Source: Prochlorococcus sp. AG-679-M10 (GTDB lineage: Bacteria > Cyanobacteriota > Cyanobacteriia > PCC-6307 > Cyanobiaceae). Taken from it: a stretch of DNA of 64,000 bases. Positions 21,971 to 32,399 of the stretch are shown here, piece after piece (position 1 is the first letter of the stretch; every line of letters starts with the position of its first letter). The translations under genes were made by a program, and so were the position numbers. The stretch covers positions 62,001 through 126,000 of the forward strand of contig QCUQ01000001.1 of NCBI GenBank assembly GCA_003210655.1, given 5' to 3'. The notes under the pieces were generated by a model that was not told where the DNA came from, did not search any database, and was given only the letters and a program-made list of their open reading frames with translations.

Positions 21971-22218
21971 TTTATTGATAATTTATTCTCATAGTAGATA
22001 GTTATTAAATTAAAGTAATTGCTTGGTGATTGATTCAACATAATCATTACTACTTTCAAATATAAATTTTTTGATAAACTTCTTATGAATTTTCTTATTT
22101 ATAAATCACCTTATTAATTTTTAGTATTAATCCTTATGTTAATTTCTTAAATTATCTGCTTCTAATGACTGTATGGAGACTTTATATTATTTAAATACAA
22201 ATATCAAATTTAAATATC

Positions 22219-22317
22219 ATGGAAACTAACAAATTAAAGTCTTTAATACAATATCTACCGGGTTTTATTATTCTTATATACGTGTTCTTCTTAGCAATAA
22301 CACAATTTACAAAGTAA
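22219..22317 (+). CDS. single-TM micro-protein (32 aa)
   Basis: METNKLKSLIQYLPGFIILIYVFFLAITQFTK. Confidence 0.4.
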   Translation: METNKLKSLIQYLPGFIILIYVFFLAITQFTK

Positions 22318-22339
22318 AAATTTTTTAAATTTATTAGTT

Positions 22340-23215
22340 TTGATTGGAATTTTTTCTGCATTTGGAGCAGCAATATCTTGGACTTATGCATGCTTTATAT
22401 GGCGTTCACAAACAGAAAAGTATAAATCCATAGACATTAATTTAGTAAAAAATATAATCGCATTTCTTATTTTTCTACCTGCATTTATCAATATCTGTAT
22501 TTTAGATGATTTAAAATCAATTTTTACCCTGTTGTTTAGTGGAATTATAGGAATAGGTTTAGGAGATACTTTTTATATAAAGTCATTGCAGCTAATTGGT
22601 ACTAGAAGAACTTTATCTATTGAAACTTTATCTCCATTATTAGCCGCATTATCTGGTGAAATTTTTATTGATGAAAACTTAGCATTTAGGTCTTATTTAG
22701 GTATTTTCATTATATCAATTTCACTCTTCATCCTTCTTAGGCAGAGAACAAATCTTGTAGTTAATAATTTGACCACCATTACTGAACGAAATAATCTAAG
22801 CATTTATATATTTCCTTTTTTATCAGTTTTATGTGCTGTGTCAGGGGGGCTTTTATCTCGAATAGTATTTTTAGAGAGCAATCTATCTCCTTTCCAAACA
22901 ACAGAGATCAGGTTACTTGGAGCAATAATATTTTTAACAATAATAAAAAAATTTAGAATTAATTTTTTCTTAAAGAAATTAGATTCTAATGATCAAAAAA
23001 GATTTTTACTCTCAATATTATTAGGAACAAATTTAGGCATATTGCTTCAACAAATTGTTTTCAAGAGCCTTCCTTTAGGTATAGGTTGGACTTTACTTAG
23101 TACCTCCCCCGTAATTTCTCTTTTTTTCGCAACTAAAGAGGAAGGACAGATAACAAAAGGTATCATATTTTTTACTACGTTATTATTTTTAGGTTTATGT
23201 TTAATAATTTTATGA
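22340..23215 (+). CDS. EamA/DMT-family transporter
   Basis: 10-TM pattern; GIIGIGLGDTFYIKSLQLIGTRRTLSIETLSPLLAALSGEIFIDE. Confidence 0.85.
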   Translation: MIGIFSAFGAAISWTYACFIWRSQTEKYKSIDINLVKNIIAFLIFLPAFINICILDDLKSIFTLLFSGIIGIGLGDTFYIKSLQLIGTRRTLSIETLSPLLAALSGEIFIDENLAFRSYLGIFIISISLFILLRQRTNLVVNNLTTITERNNLSIYIFPFLSVLCAVSGGLLSRIVFLESNLSPFQTTEIRLLGAIIFLTIIKKFRINFFLKKLDSNDQKRFLLSILLGTNLGILLQQIVFKSLPLGIGWTLLSTSPVISLFFATKEEGQITKGIIFFTTLLFLGLCLIIL

Positions 23216-23240
23216 AAAGACATCTATGGAATAAATACTC

Positions 23241-23408
23241 ATGTTAATAGAAAAAACAAGCAATAAAATAGTTATAGAAACGTTATTCAATATGAAAATT
23301 TTAAAGAAAAAAACACTTGGAATTTTTGAAGTATATTTTATTTTCTTATTATGCATATATGCCGGTTTTATAGGTTATAAGTCCCTATTAAATATATTAT
23401 TTACCTAA
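23241..23408 (+). CDS. single-TM small protein (55 aa)
   Basis: MLIEKTSNKIVIETLFNMKILKKKTLGIFEVYFIFLLCIYAGFIGYKSLLNILFT. Confidence 0.35.
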   Translation: MLIEKTSNKIVIETLFNMKILKKKTLGIFEVYFIFLLCIYAGFIGYKSLLNILFT

Positions 23409-23409
23409 A

Positions 23410-23544
23410 TTAATTGATTTTTTGAGTAGACTTTATTAAGTGACCGCCATCTTGATCATCATCATCACTTGAAGCGAAAAATAAACAATATATCCCAAGT
23501 GAAGCTATGGATATTGAAATAGATAAGGCAGAAAGCTCGTCCAT
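23410..23544 (-). CDS. single-TM small protein with DDDDQDGG tail
   Basis: MDELSALSISISIASLGIYCLFFASSDDDDQDGGHLIKSTQKIN. Confidence 0.5.
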   Translation of the reverse strand: MDELSALSISISIASLGIYCLFFASSDDDDQDGGHLIKSTQKIN

Positions 23545-23690
23545 TAAAAGAAGTATTTCTTAGATATTAATAGAAAAATAAATAAAAACTTGTAAATTAA
23601 TTAACATTATTCAAATTCAACTTAAATTGACCATTAAATTATAATAACTTTACTACGGTATTATTTGGTGAGGATTCTTATCGAGTCGCC

Positions 23691-23944
23691 ATGCAGCGCC
23701 AGTGTAATAATTTGTATGGAATAAAGAATTGGCCTATTTGGAAGTGCGAACCAAGTATTTTTCTTTGATTTACTGGGAGAATGAAAGTTGCTTAGTAATT
23801 GAAGGTGAAGCAAAAATTAAGACTTAAACAGGAGAAAGTTACTTAATTAAATCACGTTACTTAGTTGAATTTACTGAGAGACTTTCTTGCGAACGGCAAA
23901 TAATTAAAAGTTTAAAAAACTTTAGATTAAAGGGAAAAGAATAA
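23691..23944 (+). pseudogene. degenerate small cupin (cupin_3/EutQ-like)
   Basis: MQRQCNNLYGIKNWPIWKCEPSIF [frameshift] SLIYWENESCLVIEGEAKIKT* TGESYLIKSRYLVEFTERLSCERQIIKSLKNFRLKGKE*. Confidence 0.6.
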
Positions 23945-24024
23945 AAAAAGATTTTCCTATAAATTTACCAAGTTTGATATTTGAGCTAATATTATTAAAT
24001 TAATCGCTAAAACATATATTTCTT

Positions 24025-24195
24025 ATGACTTTCACTGACAATGAATATTTCGAAGTTATCAAAAAAAACGAAACTGTCAAAGAAGCCTTCGAAACGATAA
24101 AACAAACATGTATTAATTTACAAAATCAAACTAATTGCCCAGAAGAAGACATTGAGAGTTTTCTAATATTTATTTCTAAACAATGGGATCATTAA
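24025..24195 (+). CDS. small hypothetical (56 aa)
   Basis: MTFTDNEYFEVIKKNETVKEAFETIKQTCINLQNQTNCPEEDIESFLIFISKQWDH. Confidence 0.45.
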   Translation: MTFTDNEYFEVIKKNETVKEAFETIKQTCINLQNQTNCPEEDIESFLIFISKQWDH

Positions 24196-24265
24196 TGATT
24201 GATAAATCTTTCTAAAAGATATTGATAATTAAAATAACATTTAATATTATTCTCAATTTTGAAAC

Positions 24266-24394
24266 TTAAATATCTTTTTTAGCACTTGTATTAATACTTG
24301 AAGTTCCTTTAGCCGCTGATACAAAGAAAACAAACCCTACTAATCCTGCAATACCAAAAATTGCAGCTAAAGGGTCAAAAGTGAAAGAGAACAT
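24266..24394 (-). CDS. single-TM small protein (42 aa)
   Basis: MFSFTFDPLAAIFGIAGLVGFVFFVSAAKGTSSINTSAKKDI. Confidence 0.45.
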   Translation of the reverse strand: MFSFTFDPLAAIFGIAGLVGFVFFVSAAKGTSSINTSAKKDI

Positions 24395-24686
24395 AAAAAA
24401 CTATAAAATCAAAATAAATAATAGTTTTTGAATCCAAATTTCACAATTATTGTTAAGTAACATTTGTCACATTGATATATCTCAAGACGTCAATGTTAAT
24501 TAATTAGTAGAAAATATTTAAGTAAAAAACTTATATTTAGAAATCAAATAAGGAGATGATTTCCTAAGGAATTATACTCTAAACCCTTTCCGCAACAAGT
24601 ATTCATTTTTTATTTCATATAATTTCATGGAGAGAAAACAGATCAAAATATCCACAATAATTTTTTTTTTTGTTTAAGGTATATTT

Positions 24687-24866
24687 ATGACAGAAATCTA
24701 TTCAGCAACTTCATCAATAAGTCCATTCTCAGCGATCTTATGGTGTTTCTATCCTATAGCTATATTAGTTTTAGTTGAGTTGTTCCTAGGCGGGGGATTT
24801 GACGATGATAATGATGATCAAGACGGTGGAATGATGATCCCTGCATATTCAGGAGCTAAGAATTAA
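24687..24866 (+). CDS. single-TM small protein with DDDNDDQDGG tail (59 aa)
   Basis: MTEIYSATSSISPFSAILWCFYPIAILVLVELFLGGGFDDDNDDQDGGMMIPAYSGAKN. Confidence 0.5.
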   Translation: MTEIYSATSSISPFSAILWCFYPIAILVLVELFLGGGFDDDNDDQDGGMMIPAYSGAKN

Positions 24867-25204
24867 TTTTAATTCTTAAAATAATAACTTTAAAATTTTG
24901 AAAATCAAGTTAATTACTGTAATTTAAATTGACTCCTTCATTAATACTACTAGCCACTTTGATTCTCGTATTTCTTTACTGGTTAGTAACTAAAACACTT
25001 AAAGAAGGTAAGGAGGCTCTTAAAGAGATGGGTAAAAATACTAAATAAACATTTTTATTTCACTTTATTCCTCATGTAAATTTTATAAATCAGAAGAAAT
25101 AAAAGTATAATTATGTTTAAAATTTATTTTAAGTTAAATAGAAATTACTCATCAATTAAATTAATTTTTTATTTTGATAAATTTTTTCTGACGAAAACTC
25201 AAGA

Positions 25205-25303
25205 TGCATCTTAATTCTCTACTTTATATTTTTTCTATTTCTTTATTTATTTATGTCATGGCTCTATTTTGGAGAGATCTTCCAAATCAAAAAAAGAAGT
25301 AAA
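25205..25303 (+). CDS. single-TM micro-protein
   Basis: MHLNSLLYIFSISLFIYVMALFWRDLPNQKKK. Confidence 0.35.
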
Positions 25304-25321
25304 AGATAATTATTATTAATT

Positions 25322-25549
25322 TTGTTGCCTATTCAAATAAATTTAGTTATTAATTTAATGATGTTTCTATTAATTTTATATATTATGAAAATTGAATCTT
25401 CAAATAATTCAAAAGATGATGCTTTTTCCCAGTCATTGAAAATTGAAAAAGAAAATATTATTTGTAAGGATGGCTTTTGTACATTACCAAATCAAAATCG
25501 AAATCAAAACATAATTAAAAACAACGTGAATTTGTTCGATCCTATTTAA
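25322..25549 (+). CDS. small TM protein with CxxxxC
   Basis: 75 aa ORF; IICKDGFCTLPNQN. Confidence 0.4.
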   Translation: MLPIQINLVINLMMFLLILYIMKIESSNNSKDDAFSQSLKIEKENIICKDGFCTLPNQNRNQNIIKNNVNLFDPI

Positions 25550-25635
25550 CATAAAGGCACACATAAATTAATTCTCTTAAGCGAATACTCTTTGAATAAT
25601 AATTCTTATTTAATAAATGATTAAATTTAGAGCTT

Positions 25636-26044
25636 ATGTATAAGAATTTTTTGAATGCCTATCAAGAATTTTGGCTTAAAGCTACAAACTTTAATAGCAA
25701 AACATCAAGATCTGATTGGTGGCGAGTTCAATTAGTAAACATTATTGTATCTATTTTTTACTATTCCAATATTTATAAGAACATTTGGTTTTAATATTTA
25801 TGGATTAGTTTGCATAGTCCCTCAAATTGCTATTGATGTTAGGAGTTTAAGGGACTTTGGGAAGAACTGGGAGTGGATATTTATAAATTTAATACCAGTT
25901 TTTGGCTGGATAGTATGGTTTATATGGCTTGGTTTTGGTGAATCTGGGAATGGGAAGTCAAAATTTATTCAAATTTTAACTATCAACCTAGGGAATCTAA
26001 ATCCCTCCTGTAATGAACTAAATTTTCCTTATTGTTCAAATTAG
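25636..26044 (+). pseudogene. DUF805-like membrane protein, frameshifted at a T6 run
   Basis: Frame 1 MYKNFLNAYQEFWLKATNFNSKTSRSDWWRVQLVNIIVSIF continues in frame 2 as TIPIFIRTFGFNIYGLVCIVPQIAIDVRSLRDFGKNWEWIFINLIPVFGWIVWFIWLGFGES if one T is removed. Confidence 0.75.
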
Positions 26045-26174
26045 TTTCTTTAAAGTATTTATTCAAATTCTTTTTAAAATTAAGAACAGTGAAGGAGCTA
26101 ATCAAGTTTTTCATAATGTCTATTAATTATTTATAACCTAATAAAAAGATGGTCTCCATTGAGCATAATTTTAT

Positions 26175-26212
26175 TGGCTTAACCGAACAATGAAGTTCAT
26201 TAACCCGTACTA
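26175..26212 (-). repeat. 22-bp-spaced half-site repeat, copy 1
   Basis: Minus: TAGTACGGGTTAATGAACTTCATTGTTCGGTTAAGCCA. Confidence 0.5.
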
Positions 26213-26242
26213 AAAATTTCAAGCGTTTAAAAAAGCGTTATT

Positions 26243-26578
26243 TTAATGTCTTATTTTTTTATTTTTTTTAAAATCTACAAAAGTTACTTTATTTCTAAAC
26301 TCTAATTGTTTTTTTAGAATTCTGAATACATGCCATTCACATTCAGTTAACTTTTGAAATTGATCAAGTGTATCTTTATCTTCTTCATCAAATTTATCAA
26401 AAATATCGGATATCCCCAGACTATTAATTGCAACAAAATTTTCTGCTACATCTTCAGGATTTTGACCTGAAGCAAAGTCTTTAAATGCCTCATGAGAATT
26501 TAGTTTTCTAGTTAACCAATTAAACCACAATTCAGATGTATTATTATTCTCTTCTTTAATGATTTTCTTCATTAACAA
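26243..26578 (-). CDS. hypothetical; paralogous to 14458..14724
   Basis: TSELWFNWLTRKL...VAENFVAINSLGISDIFDKFDEEDKDTLDQFQKLTECEWHVFR. Confidence 0.65.
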   Translation of the reverse strand: MLMKKIIKEENNNTSELWFNWLTRKLNSHEAFKDFASGQNPEDVAENFVAINSLGISDIFDKFDEEDKDTLDQFQKLTECEWHVFRILKKQLEFRNKVTFVDFKKNKKIRH

Positions 26579-26804
26579 TATATTTACTATATTAATGATT
26601 ATTGGTCATTGTCTTTTTGGCACCTGTACAATTACTCATATTTATATTTTAAGGATTAGTAAAAAGATCCTTTAAGAAATTTTATTTTACTTTAATTAGA
26701 AAAGACTTTTCTATTATTAGCAAAAACTAGACAAATAAAATATTAGGTATTTATCTTATATTATTTAAATCAAAAAAAAGCTAAGATAAAAATTTACAGA
26801 ACAA

Positions 26805-27026
26805 ATGCTTTCAGTAACATTTTACGATTTCCCATCATCCCCTTTATTAATAATTGGAGCACTAGGTATTGTAGTAGCGTTAGCAGTATTTTTTCTTGCT
26901 TATCAAAAATACTTTAATTCACCTTTTAATAAGGAACTCCAACAAAAGAAAAAATCTTTATTAAAAGAAAAGCAAGAACTAAATGAAAGATTGCAAAAAA
27001 TAGATCAAGATTTAAAAAATTTATAA
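26805..27026 (+). CDS. TM + coiled-coil small protein
   Basis: 73 aa ORF. Confidence 0.5.
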   Translation: MLSVTFYDFPSSPLLIIGALGIVVALAVFFLAYQKYFNSPFNKELQQKKKSLLKEKQELNERLQKIDQDLKNL

Positions 27027-27164
27027 AATCAAGAAAGAAATTCATCAACTTTTAGGGATAACATATACTCAAAAATAGAAAATCAGTAAAAAAAATCATA
27101 GTAATTAAGGTATGGGATTCAAGATTTTTAGTATTTAATGTAAAAATATGGATTATAAGAGGTC

Positions 27165-27320
27165 ATGGACAAACAACATCTTATAGATTTAATCTCAAAC
27201 AGTTTGATTTGCGAAAGTCAAAATCTCAAATCGAGAGAGAGTTCTAGTGAAATAATAAATTATTTAAATAAACTAAATTTAGATCAATTAAGAACAATGT
27301 CTAAAGAATTTATTCTCTAG
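27165..27320 (+). CDS. small hypothetical (51 aa)
   Basis: MDKQHLIDLISNSLICESQNLKSRESSSEIINYLNKLNLDQLRTMSKEFIL. Confidence 0.4.
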   Translation: MDKQHLIDLISNSLICESQNLKSRESSSEIINYLNKLNLDQLRTMSKEFIL

Positions 27321-27474
27321 ATTTCAAGATAAATAAAAATAAGCAGTTTAATTAGAATTCAAATCTAAAATCAAATATATTTTATATACAATAATCTATA
27401 TATAAAGCCTTAAAATTTCATATTCATTTTATATGGTTGGATATCGCATCTTTTACTAAATATTTTTTTAAATT

Positions 27475-27753
27475 ATGACTATTTTTATTGGAAATTTATC
27501 CTGGGAAACTGAAGAAGAAGACCTTAAAGACCTTTTCAAGACTTATGGTGAAGTAACAAAATGTACAATCCCCTTAGAGCGTGATTCAGGAAGAAAAAGA
27601 GGTTTTGGCTTTGTTGAAATGAATAGTGAAAGCTCAGAAAAAACTGCGATTGACGATTTGCAGGATGTCGAGTGGATGGGTAGAGAAATAAGAGTTAACA
27701 AGGCGGAGCAAAAAGATCGCTCCAGAAGAAATAGTAGATATTATGGCAATTAA
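27475..27753 (+). CDS. RRM-type RNA-binding protein
   Basis: IFIGNLSWETEEEDLKDLF (RNP2), RKRGFGFVEM (RNP1). Confidence 0.93.
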   Translation: MTIFIGNLSWETEEEDLKDLFKTYGEVTKCTIPLERDSGRKRGFGFVEMNSESSEKTAIDDLQDVEWMGREIRVNKAEQKDRSRRNSRYYGN

Positions 27754-27901
27754 AATAATATTCAAGTAACTCTTTAGTTTTTAAATTCTTAAACACTTAT
27801 GTTCAAAAATAAAGTTCTAAAAACTATATAAATAAAAATCCTTTTGTATTTTTGTGCAGACTAATAGATCATAATAAAAGTAGAAATAAAACAAAATTAT
27901 T

Positions 27902-28897
27902 TTGGAAAAAGTTTTAGTCACTGGCGCATCTGGGTTTATTGCTATTCACTGCATACATGAACTAATAAAAACAGGTTATCTTGTCAAAGGATCTCTAAGA
28001 AATATGAATAGAGAAGATGAAGTAAGAAAATCTCTTGAGAAAGATTCAGAAAATCATAAGCTGGAATTTTGTAAACTTGACCTTCTAGATGATGAGGGAT
28101 GGGATGAGGCAGCCTTTGATTGTGATTATCTTCTTCATATTGCATCTCCTTTTACTATCGAAGAGCCAAAAAAGGAATCTATTCTTATCAATCCTGCAGT
28201 AGATGGAACTTTAAGAGCATTGAATGCTTCAAAAAATTCCTCTAAAGTCAAAAAAGTTGTCCTGACTTCTTCTATGGCTGCAATTGCATATGGGCATAAC
28301 AAGCAGTTATGCTCGCCTGAAGACTGGACAGATACAACAAAAAATGTTGGTGCATATGTAAAAAGTAAAACAATTGCAGAGAAAGCTGCATGGGACTTTA
28401 TTCATAACGACAATGAACACTCTTTTTCAATGACAACTATTCATCCTGGGATGGTTTTTGGTCCACTGCTAAGTGATGATAGTGATGGTGCTTCGGCAGA
28501 ACTTCTTTCAAAAATGATTAATGGTAAATTTCCAGCACTACCAGATGCATATTTTACTGTCGTAGATGTAAGAGATGTCGCCAAGTTACATGTCGAATCT
28601 CTTAGAAAAAACCAAAGTGACAATAAAAGAATAATTGCGACTTCTCCTCAAGGGATCAATATTATGGAAATTTCTAATATTTTAAGAAAAAATGGCTATA
28701 AGAAAGCTCCTCAAAACTTTATCCCTACAAAAATGATAAATTCTCTAGCACCATTTAATAAAGAGATGAAAAGTATGGCTGCTATGGTTAATAGAGGATC
28801 TTATGGCGCTGATATTACGGAAACTATTTCTATATTTAATTGGAAACCTATTTCATTAGAAAAAACTTTAATAGATATGGGTAATTCTTTAAAATAA
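27902..28897 (+). CDS. NAD-dependent epimerase / dihydroflavonol-reductase-like
   Basis: VTGASGFIAIHCIHELIKTGY, VVLTSSMAAIAYG, YVKSKTIAEKAAW; TTG start. Confidence 0.88.
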   Translation: MEKVLVTGASGFIAIHCIHELIKTGYLVKGSLRNMNREDEVRKSLEKDSENHKLEFCKLDLLDDEGWDEAAFDCDYLLHIASPFTIEEPKKESILINPAVDGTLRALNASKNSSKVKKVVLTSSMAAIAYGHNKQLCSPEDWTDTTKNVGAYVKSKTIAEKAAWDFIHNDNEHSFSMTTIHPGMVFGPLLSDDSDGASAELLSKMINGKFPALPDAYFTVVDVRDVAKLHVESLRKNQSDNKRIIATSPQGINIMEISNILRKNGYKKAPQNFIPTKMINSLAPFNKEMKSMAAMVNRGSYGADITETISIFNWKPISLEKTLIDMGNSLK

Positions 28898-29022
28898 ATT
28901 CCAATCAAATGAATCAATAACAAAGTATTGGTTATAGTTTTCATATATAGGTAAATTGAAAACTTTGCCACGATAAATAATAACTAAGCTATCCTAATTA
29001 AAGAGAATAAAGAAAAGTTTAT

Positions 29023-30129
29023 ATGAATAAAATCAAGAGATCTGATTTTATATTAAAGCCATTTCTTAAAAGAAATAATTTCAAAGCTTGCTATCAGTTA
29101 ATAACTACTCTTATACCGATAATTTCTCTTTGGTTCATTGTCTCTAAAATTGTATATTCTCCTCTTTTACAAATTACAAAAGGGTTTTTACTTATTCCCA
29201 TTCTTTTTTTTCTTACCCTCTTATCTTCTAGAACATTCTCATTAATGCACGATTGCGGGCATAATTCCTTATTTGAAAAACGTTCTTTGAATAACTTCTT
29301 TGGCTTTTGTCTGGGTTTATTAAATGGGATACCTCATAAACCTTGGGCTAATGACCATGCATTCCACCATAGGAATAATGGGAATTGGGAAATTTACAAA
29401 GGTCCTGTTGACGTTTTAAGCCTAGAAGATTATGAGGCTCTTAATAAAAGAGAAAAACTTATTTATAAGATAAGTAGACATTGGTTAATGCTTTTCCCTG
29501 GTGGTTTCTTTTATTTAGTTATTAAAGCTAGATTAGGGTTAATTTTAATTATCCTTAATTTTATAAAATCTTTAATTCAAGAAACTTTTATTAAATTAAA
29601 AAAAAGAAATTATTTAGAACTTTTAAATATTCAATCGAGAATTAAGCCGCCTTTCTCTGACTATGGAGATAATTTTGATGAATTATTTGATCTAATAGCA
29701 AACAATATTATCGTAATAAGTGGATGGATAATTATGTGTAAATGGTTTGGAGCTGCTTTTTTCTTAACTTTTTATTCTCTAATATTAACTTTTTCAGCAG
29801 CAATTTTCATATGCATCTTTTTTATACAACATAACTATGAAAAAGCATATGCAAGTAATACAAAAAACTGGGATATTGTCGAAGGTGCTATTTCTGGCAG
29901 TAGCAATTTAGATATCCCAAATTGGTTAAATTGGTTTTTAGCTGATATTTCGTTTCATAGCATTCATCATCTATCAGAAAGAATTCCTAATTACAATTTA
30001 AGAGCTTGTCATAAAGCAAATATACATTTACTGCAAAATTCAAAAGTTCTCAAATTAAGTGATTTCCCAAATTGTTTTAGATATATTATTTGGGACAGCA
30101 AGAACGAGAATCTAATTCCAATTAATTAA
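29023..30129 (+). CDS. membrane fatty acid desaturase family protein
   Basis: His boxes HDCGHN, HAFHH, HSIHH. Confidence 0.85.
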   Translation: MNKIKRSDFILKPFLKRNNFKACYQLITTLIPIISLWFIVSKIVYSPLLQITKGFLLIPILFFLTLLSSRTFSLMHDCGHNSLFEKRSLNNFFGFCLGLLNGIPHKPWANDHAFHHRNNGNWEIYKGPVDVLSLEDYEALNKREKLIYKISRHWLMLFPGGFFYLVIKARLGLILIILNFIKSLIQETFIKLKKRNYLELLNIQSRIKPPFSDYGDNFDELFDLIANNIIVISGWIIMCKWFGAAFFLTFYSLILTFSAAIFICIFFIQHNYEKAYASNTKNWDIVEGAISGSSNLDIPNWLNWFLADISFHSIHHLSERIPNYNLRACHKANIHLLQNSKVLKLSDFPNCFRYIIWDSKNENLIPIN

Positions 30130-30413
30130 ATACTAGCTAACTCTCCTTCGCATTTTCCTTTTTAGAGGAACGCTACTGTAAGCGTGAACTCCAATAGATG
30201 GGGGTAAATCATTTTTAACAGGATGAATAAAAGCATTTGCCATGCTTTCTAACATTTTAGAAAGCCAATTCATAATTGATTTCATATGAAAATCTAAAAA
30301 GTACATTATTATCATCTAACGAAATTTTTAAAAAGTAAATCAGTCTTTATGCTGATTTACTTTTTAATATCACTAAGAAGAATATAAAAATAAGTAACTA
30401 GGAAAAAATCTGT

Positions 30414-30626
30414 ATGAAAAATAAAAAATGGCAACCTACAAATTATCAAAAAGATAGATTAATTTCTTTCACTAAAAAATATATACATCAAAAATTAAAT
30501 GATCTTCACAAAGAACTTGAATGTCCTAATGAATTTATTTATGATTTCATTAAAGATATCCAACATGATTGGGACCCAGATAGTTATAAATTTAAATCAG
30601 AGAAATTATTTAAAGAATCAACCTAA
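30414..30626 (+). CDS. small hypothetical
   Basis: 70 aa ORF. Confidence 0.45.
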   Translation: MKNKKWQPTNYQKDRLISFTKKYIHQKLNDLHKELECPNEFIYDFIKDIQHDWDPDSYKFKSEKLFKEST

Positions 30627-30821
30627 AAGTAAAAATTTTAAATTACTAAGATTAAGTATTTAATAGATCCAATAAAACAAGCCAGACTTTATATCTTAAA
30701 CTTTTTATAAAGCAAAACTTAAGGCTAGTAAATAATACTTATTTATCCGATTTTTCTTAACAATGCAAAAATTATTTTTTAAAGTCATGCTATATCTCAT
30801 CCCAATTAAGGGACAAAAATT

Positions 30822-30980
30822 ATGGATGAGTTATTTTATTCTATGAATCAAATAACAGCAAAAGATACCATAGATTCATATTTTGAATGCATTAGTGAAT
30901 GCAGCATTGTTGATGGGCATCAAGAATGTATCACGCAATGTATAGAAATTCATCTTAAGGGAGAAAATAAAAATGAATAA
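30822..30980 (+). CDS. small Cys-containing protein (52 aa)
   Basis: MDELFYSMNQITAKDTIDSYFECISECSIVDGHQECITQCIEIHLKGENKNE. Confidence 0.5.
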   Translation: MDELFYSMNQITAKDTIDSYFECISECSIVDGHQECITQCIEIHLKGENKNE

Positions 30981-31122
30981 AAAATATTCTCGTCAAAGAA
31001 AGACAACTTTAAAGTGGAACTCTAATGGAGATCTTTCTGAAATTGATATGCTAAGAATTTTGGATGGAATTTCTGCTGCTGAACTTAATCAATGTGAATT
31101 AACATGCGATTTAGATAAATAG
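30973..31122 (+). CDS. small hypothetical (49 aa), overlaps previous ORF
   Basis: MNKKYSRQRKTTLKWNSNGDLSEIDMLRILDGISAAELNQCELTCDLDK. Confidence 0.5.
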   Translation: MNKKYSRQRKTTLKWNSNGDLSEIDMLRILDGISAAELNQCELTCDLDK

Positions 31123-31208
31123 ATAAAGGAAAAACTATATTTAATATGTTTTTAAACAACGATTAAAAAAGATCAATTCTCTATAAAAAAAATATTTTTC
31201 TTGAATCC

Positions 31209-32096
31209 ATGATTAAGGATATAAAAGACTTCAAAAAGTCCAATAATTCAAATAGAGACAAAAATCTAAATTTAATACTTGATTCAAATTCCTACAAACT
31301 TGCACAGGAAGATCTTAATTTACTTAGGAGTGACGAAATGCGAGGGGTAAGAATGCTTCTAGAAATAACTAAGCCTGAATTAGTACTAGAAGAACAAAAT
31401 ATCATCTCAACTATTATCGTTTTTGGAGGAGCAAAAATTGTAGAAGAAGAATCAGCTCAGAGCAAAATAAATGAAGTAAAAAACTTATTAGAAAAATTTC
31501 CAAAATCTATTAAATTAAAAAATGAATTTAATAAGTTAAAAAATTTACTTTCTATGAGTCATTATTATGAATCAGCAAAAGAATTTTCAAAACTAGCTTC
31601 AATAAATAATCAAGCTGATAGATGCAATTCTCATGTAATAATGACAGGAGGGGGGCCAGGAATTATGGAGGCGGCCAATAGAGGCGCTTTTGAGGCTAAT
31701 TGTAAGTCTATTGGTTTAAACATACAGTTACCGAATGAACAATTCCCAAATTCTTTTATAACTCCTGGACTTTGTTTTAAATTTAATTATTTTGCATTAC
31801 GCAAAATTCATTTTGTAATGCGCTCTGTTGCTGCTATTTTTTTCCCTGGAGGATTCGGGACACTAGACGAATTATTTGAATTGTTAACTCTTCGTCAAAC
31901 AGGAATGAAAAGTGAAATTCCAATAATTTTATTTGGCAGAAAATATTGGAATAATTTGATTAATTTTGAATTCCTCGCTGATTTCGGGCTTATTACCGAA
32001 GAAGATTTAAAAATTTTTAAATATGCTGATACAGCCTCAGAAGCATGGGACATAATTGAGAGTAGTAAATTATCAAATAAAACATTAAATTATTAA
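31209..32096 (+). CDS. LOG family (TIGR00730-like) protein
   Basis: IMTGGGPGIMEAANRGA, FFPGGFGTLDELFELLTLRQTG. Confidence 0.9.
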   Translation: MIKDIKDFKKSNNSNRDKNLNLILDSNSYKLAQEDLNLLRSDEMRGVRMLLEITKPELVLEEQNIISTIIVFGGAKIVEEESAQSKINEVKNLLEKFPKSIKLKNEFNKLKNLLSMSHYYESAKEFSKLASINNQADRCNSHVIMTGGGPGIMEAANRGAFEANCKSIGLNIQLPNEQFPNSFITPGLCFKFNYFALRKIHFVMRSVAAIFFPGGFGTLDELFELLTLRQTGMKSEIPIILFGRKYWNNLINFEFLADFGLITEEDLKIFKYADTASEAWDIIESSKLSNKTLNY

Positions 32097-32399
32097 TTTG
32101 TTGTTTCTTGAAAATTAAGATCTTAAATTTATTTACGGAAGTAACTTAAATCTCTATAGATTTTCTTTATAAATTTGTTATTAATTAATTTGCAATAAAC
32201 AAATGATTACCTATTAAAATATATGGTATCCATAATTTAGTATCCAAAAACATCTCAAGAACCCATCCTTTAGCAAGATTTATACTGCCGTCTACAAAAG
32301 CAGATAGGACATTTTTGTATTAAATTTTAAATTCTATTGATAGTATTTATACCTATCCCTGTCAAGCTTTACTCACGAGTTTTTAAAAAATATAGGCTA

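Noticed and set aside
30133-30315. Minus ORF of 60 aa after the desaturase
   Set aside because: Possible small CDS but no supporting motif; left uncalled
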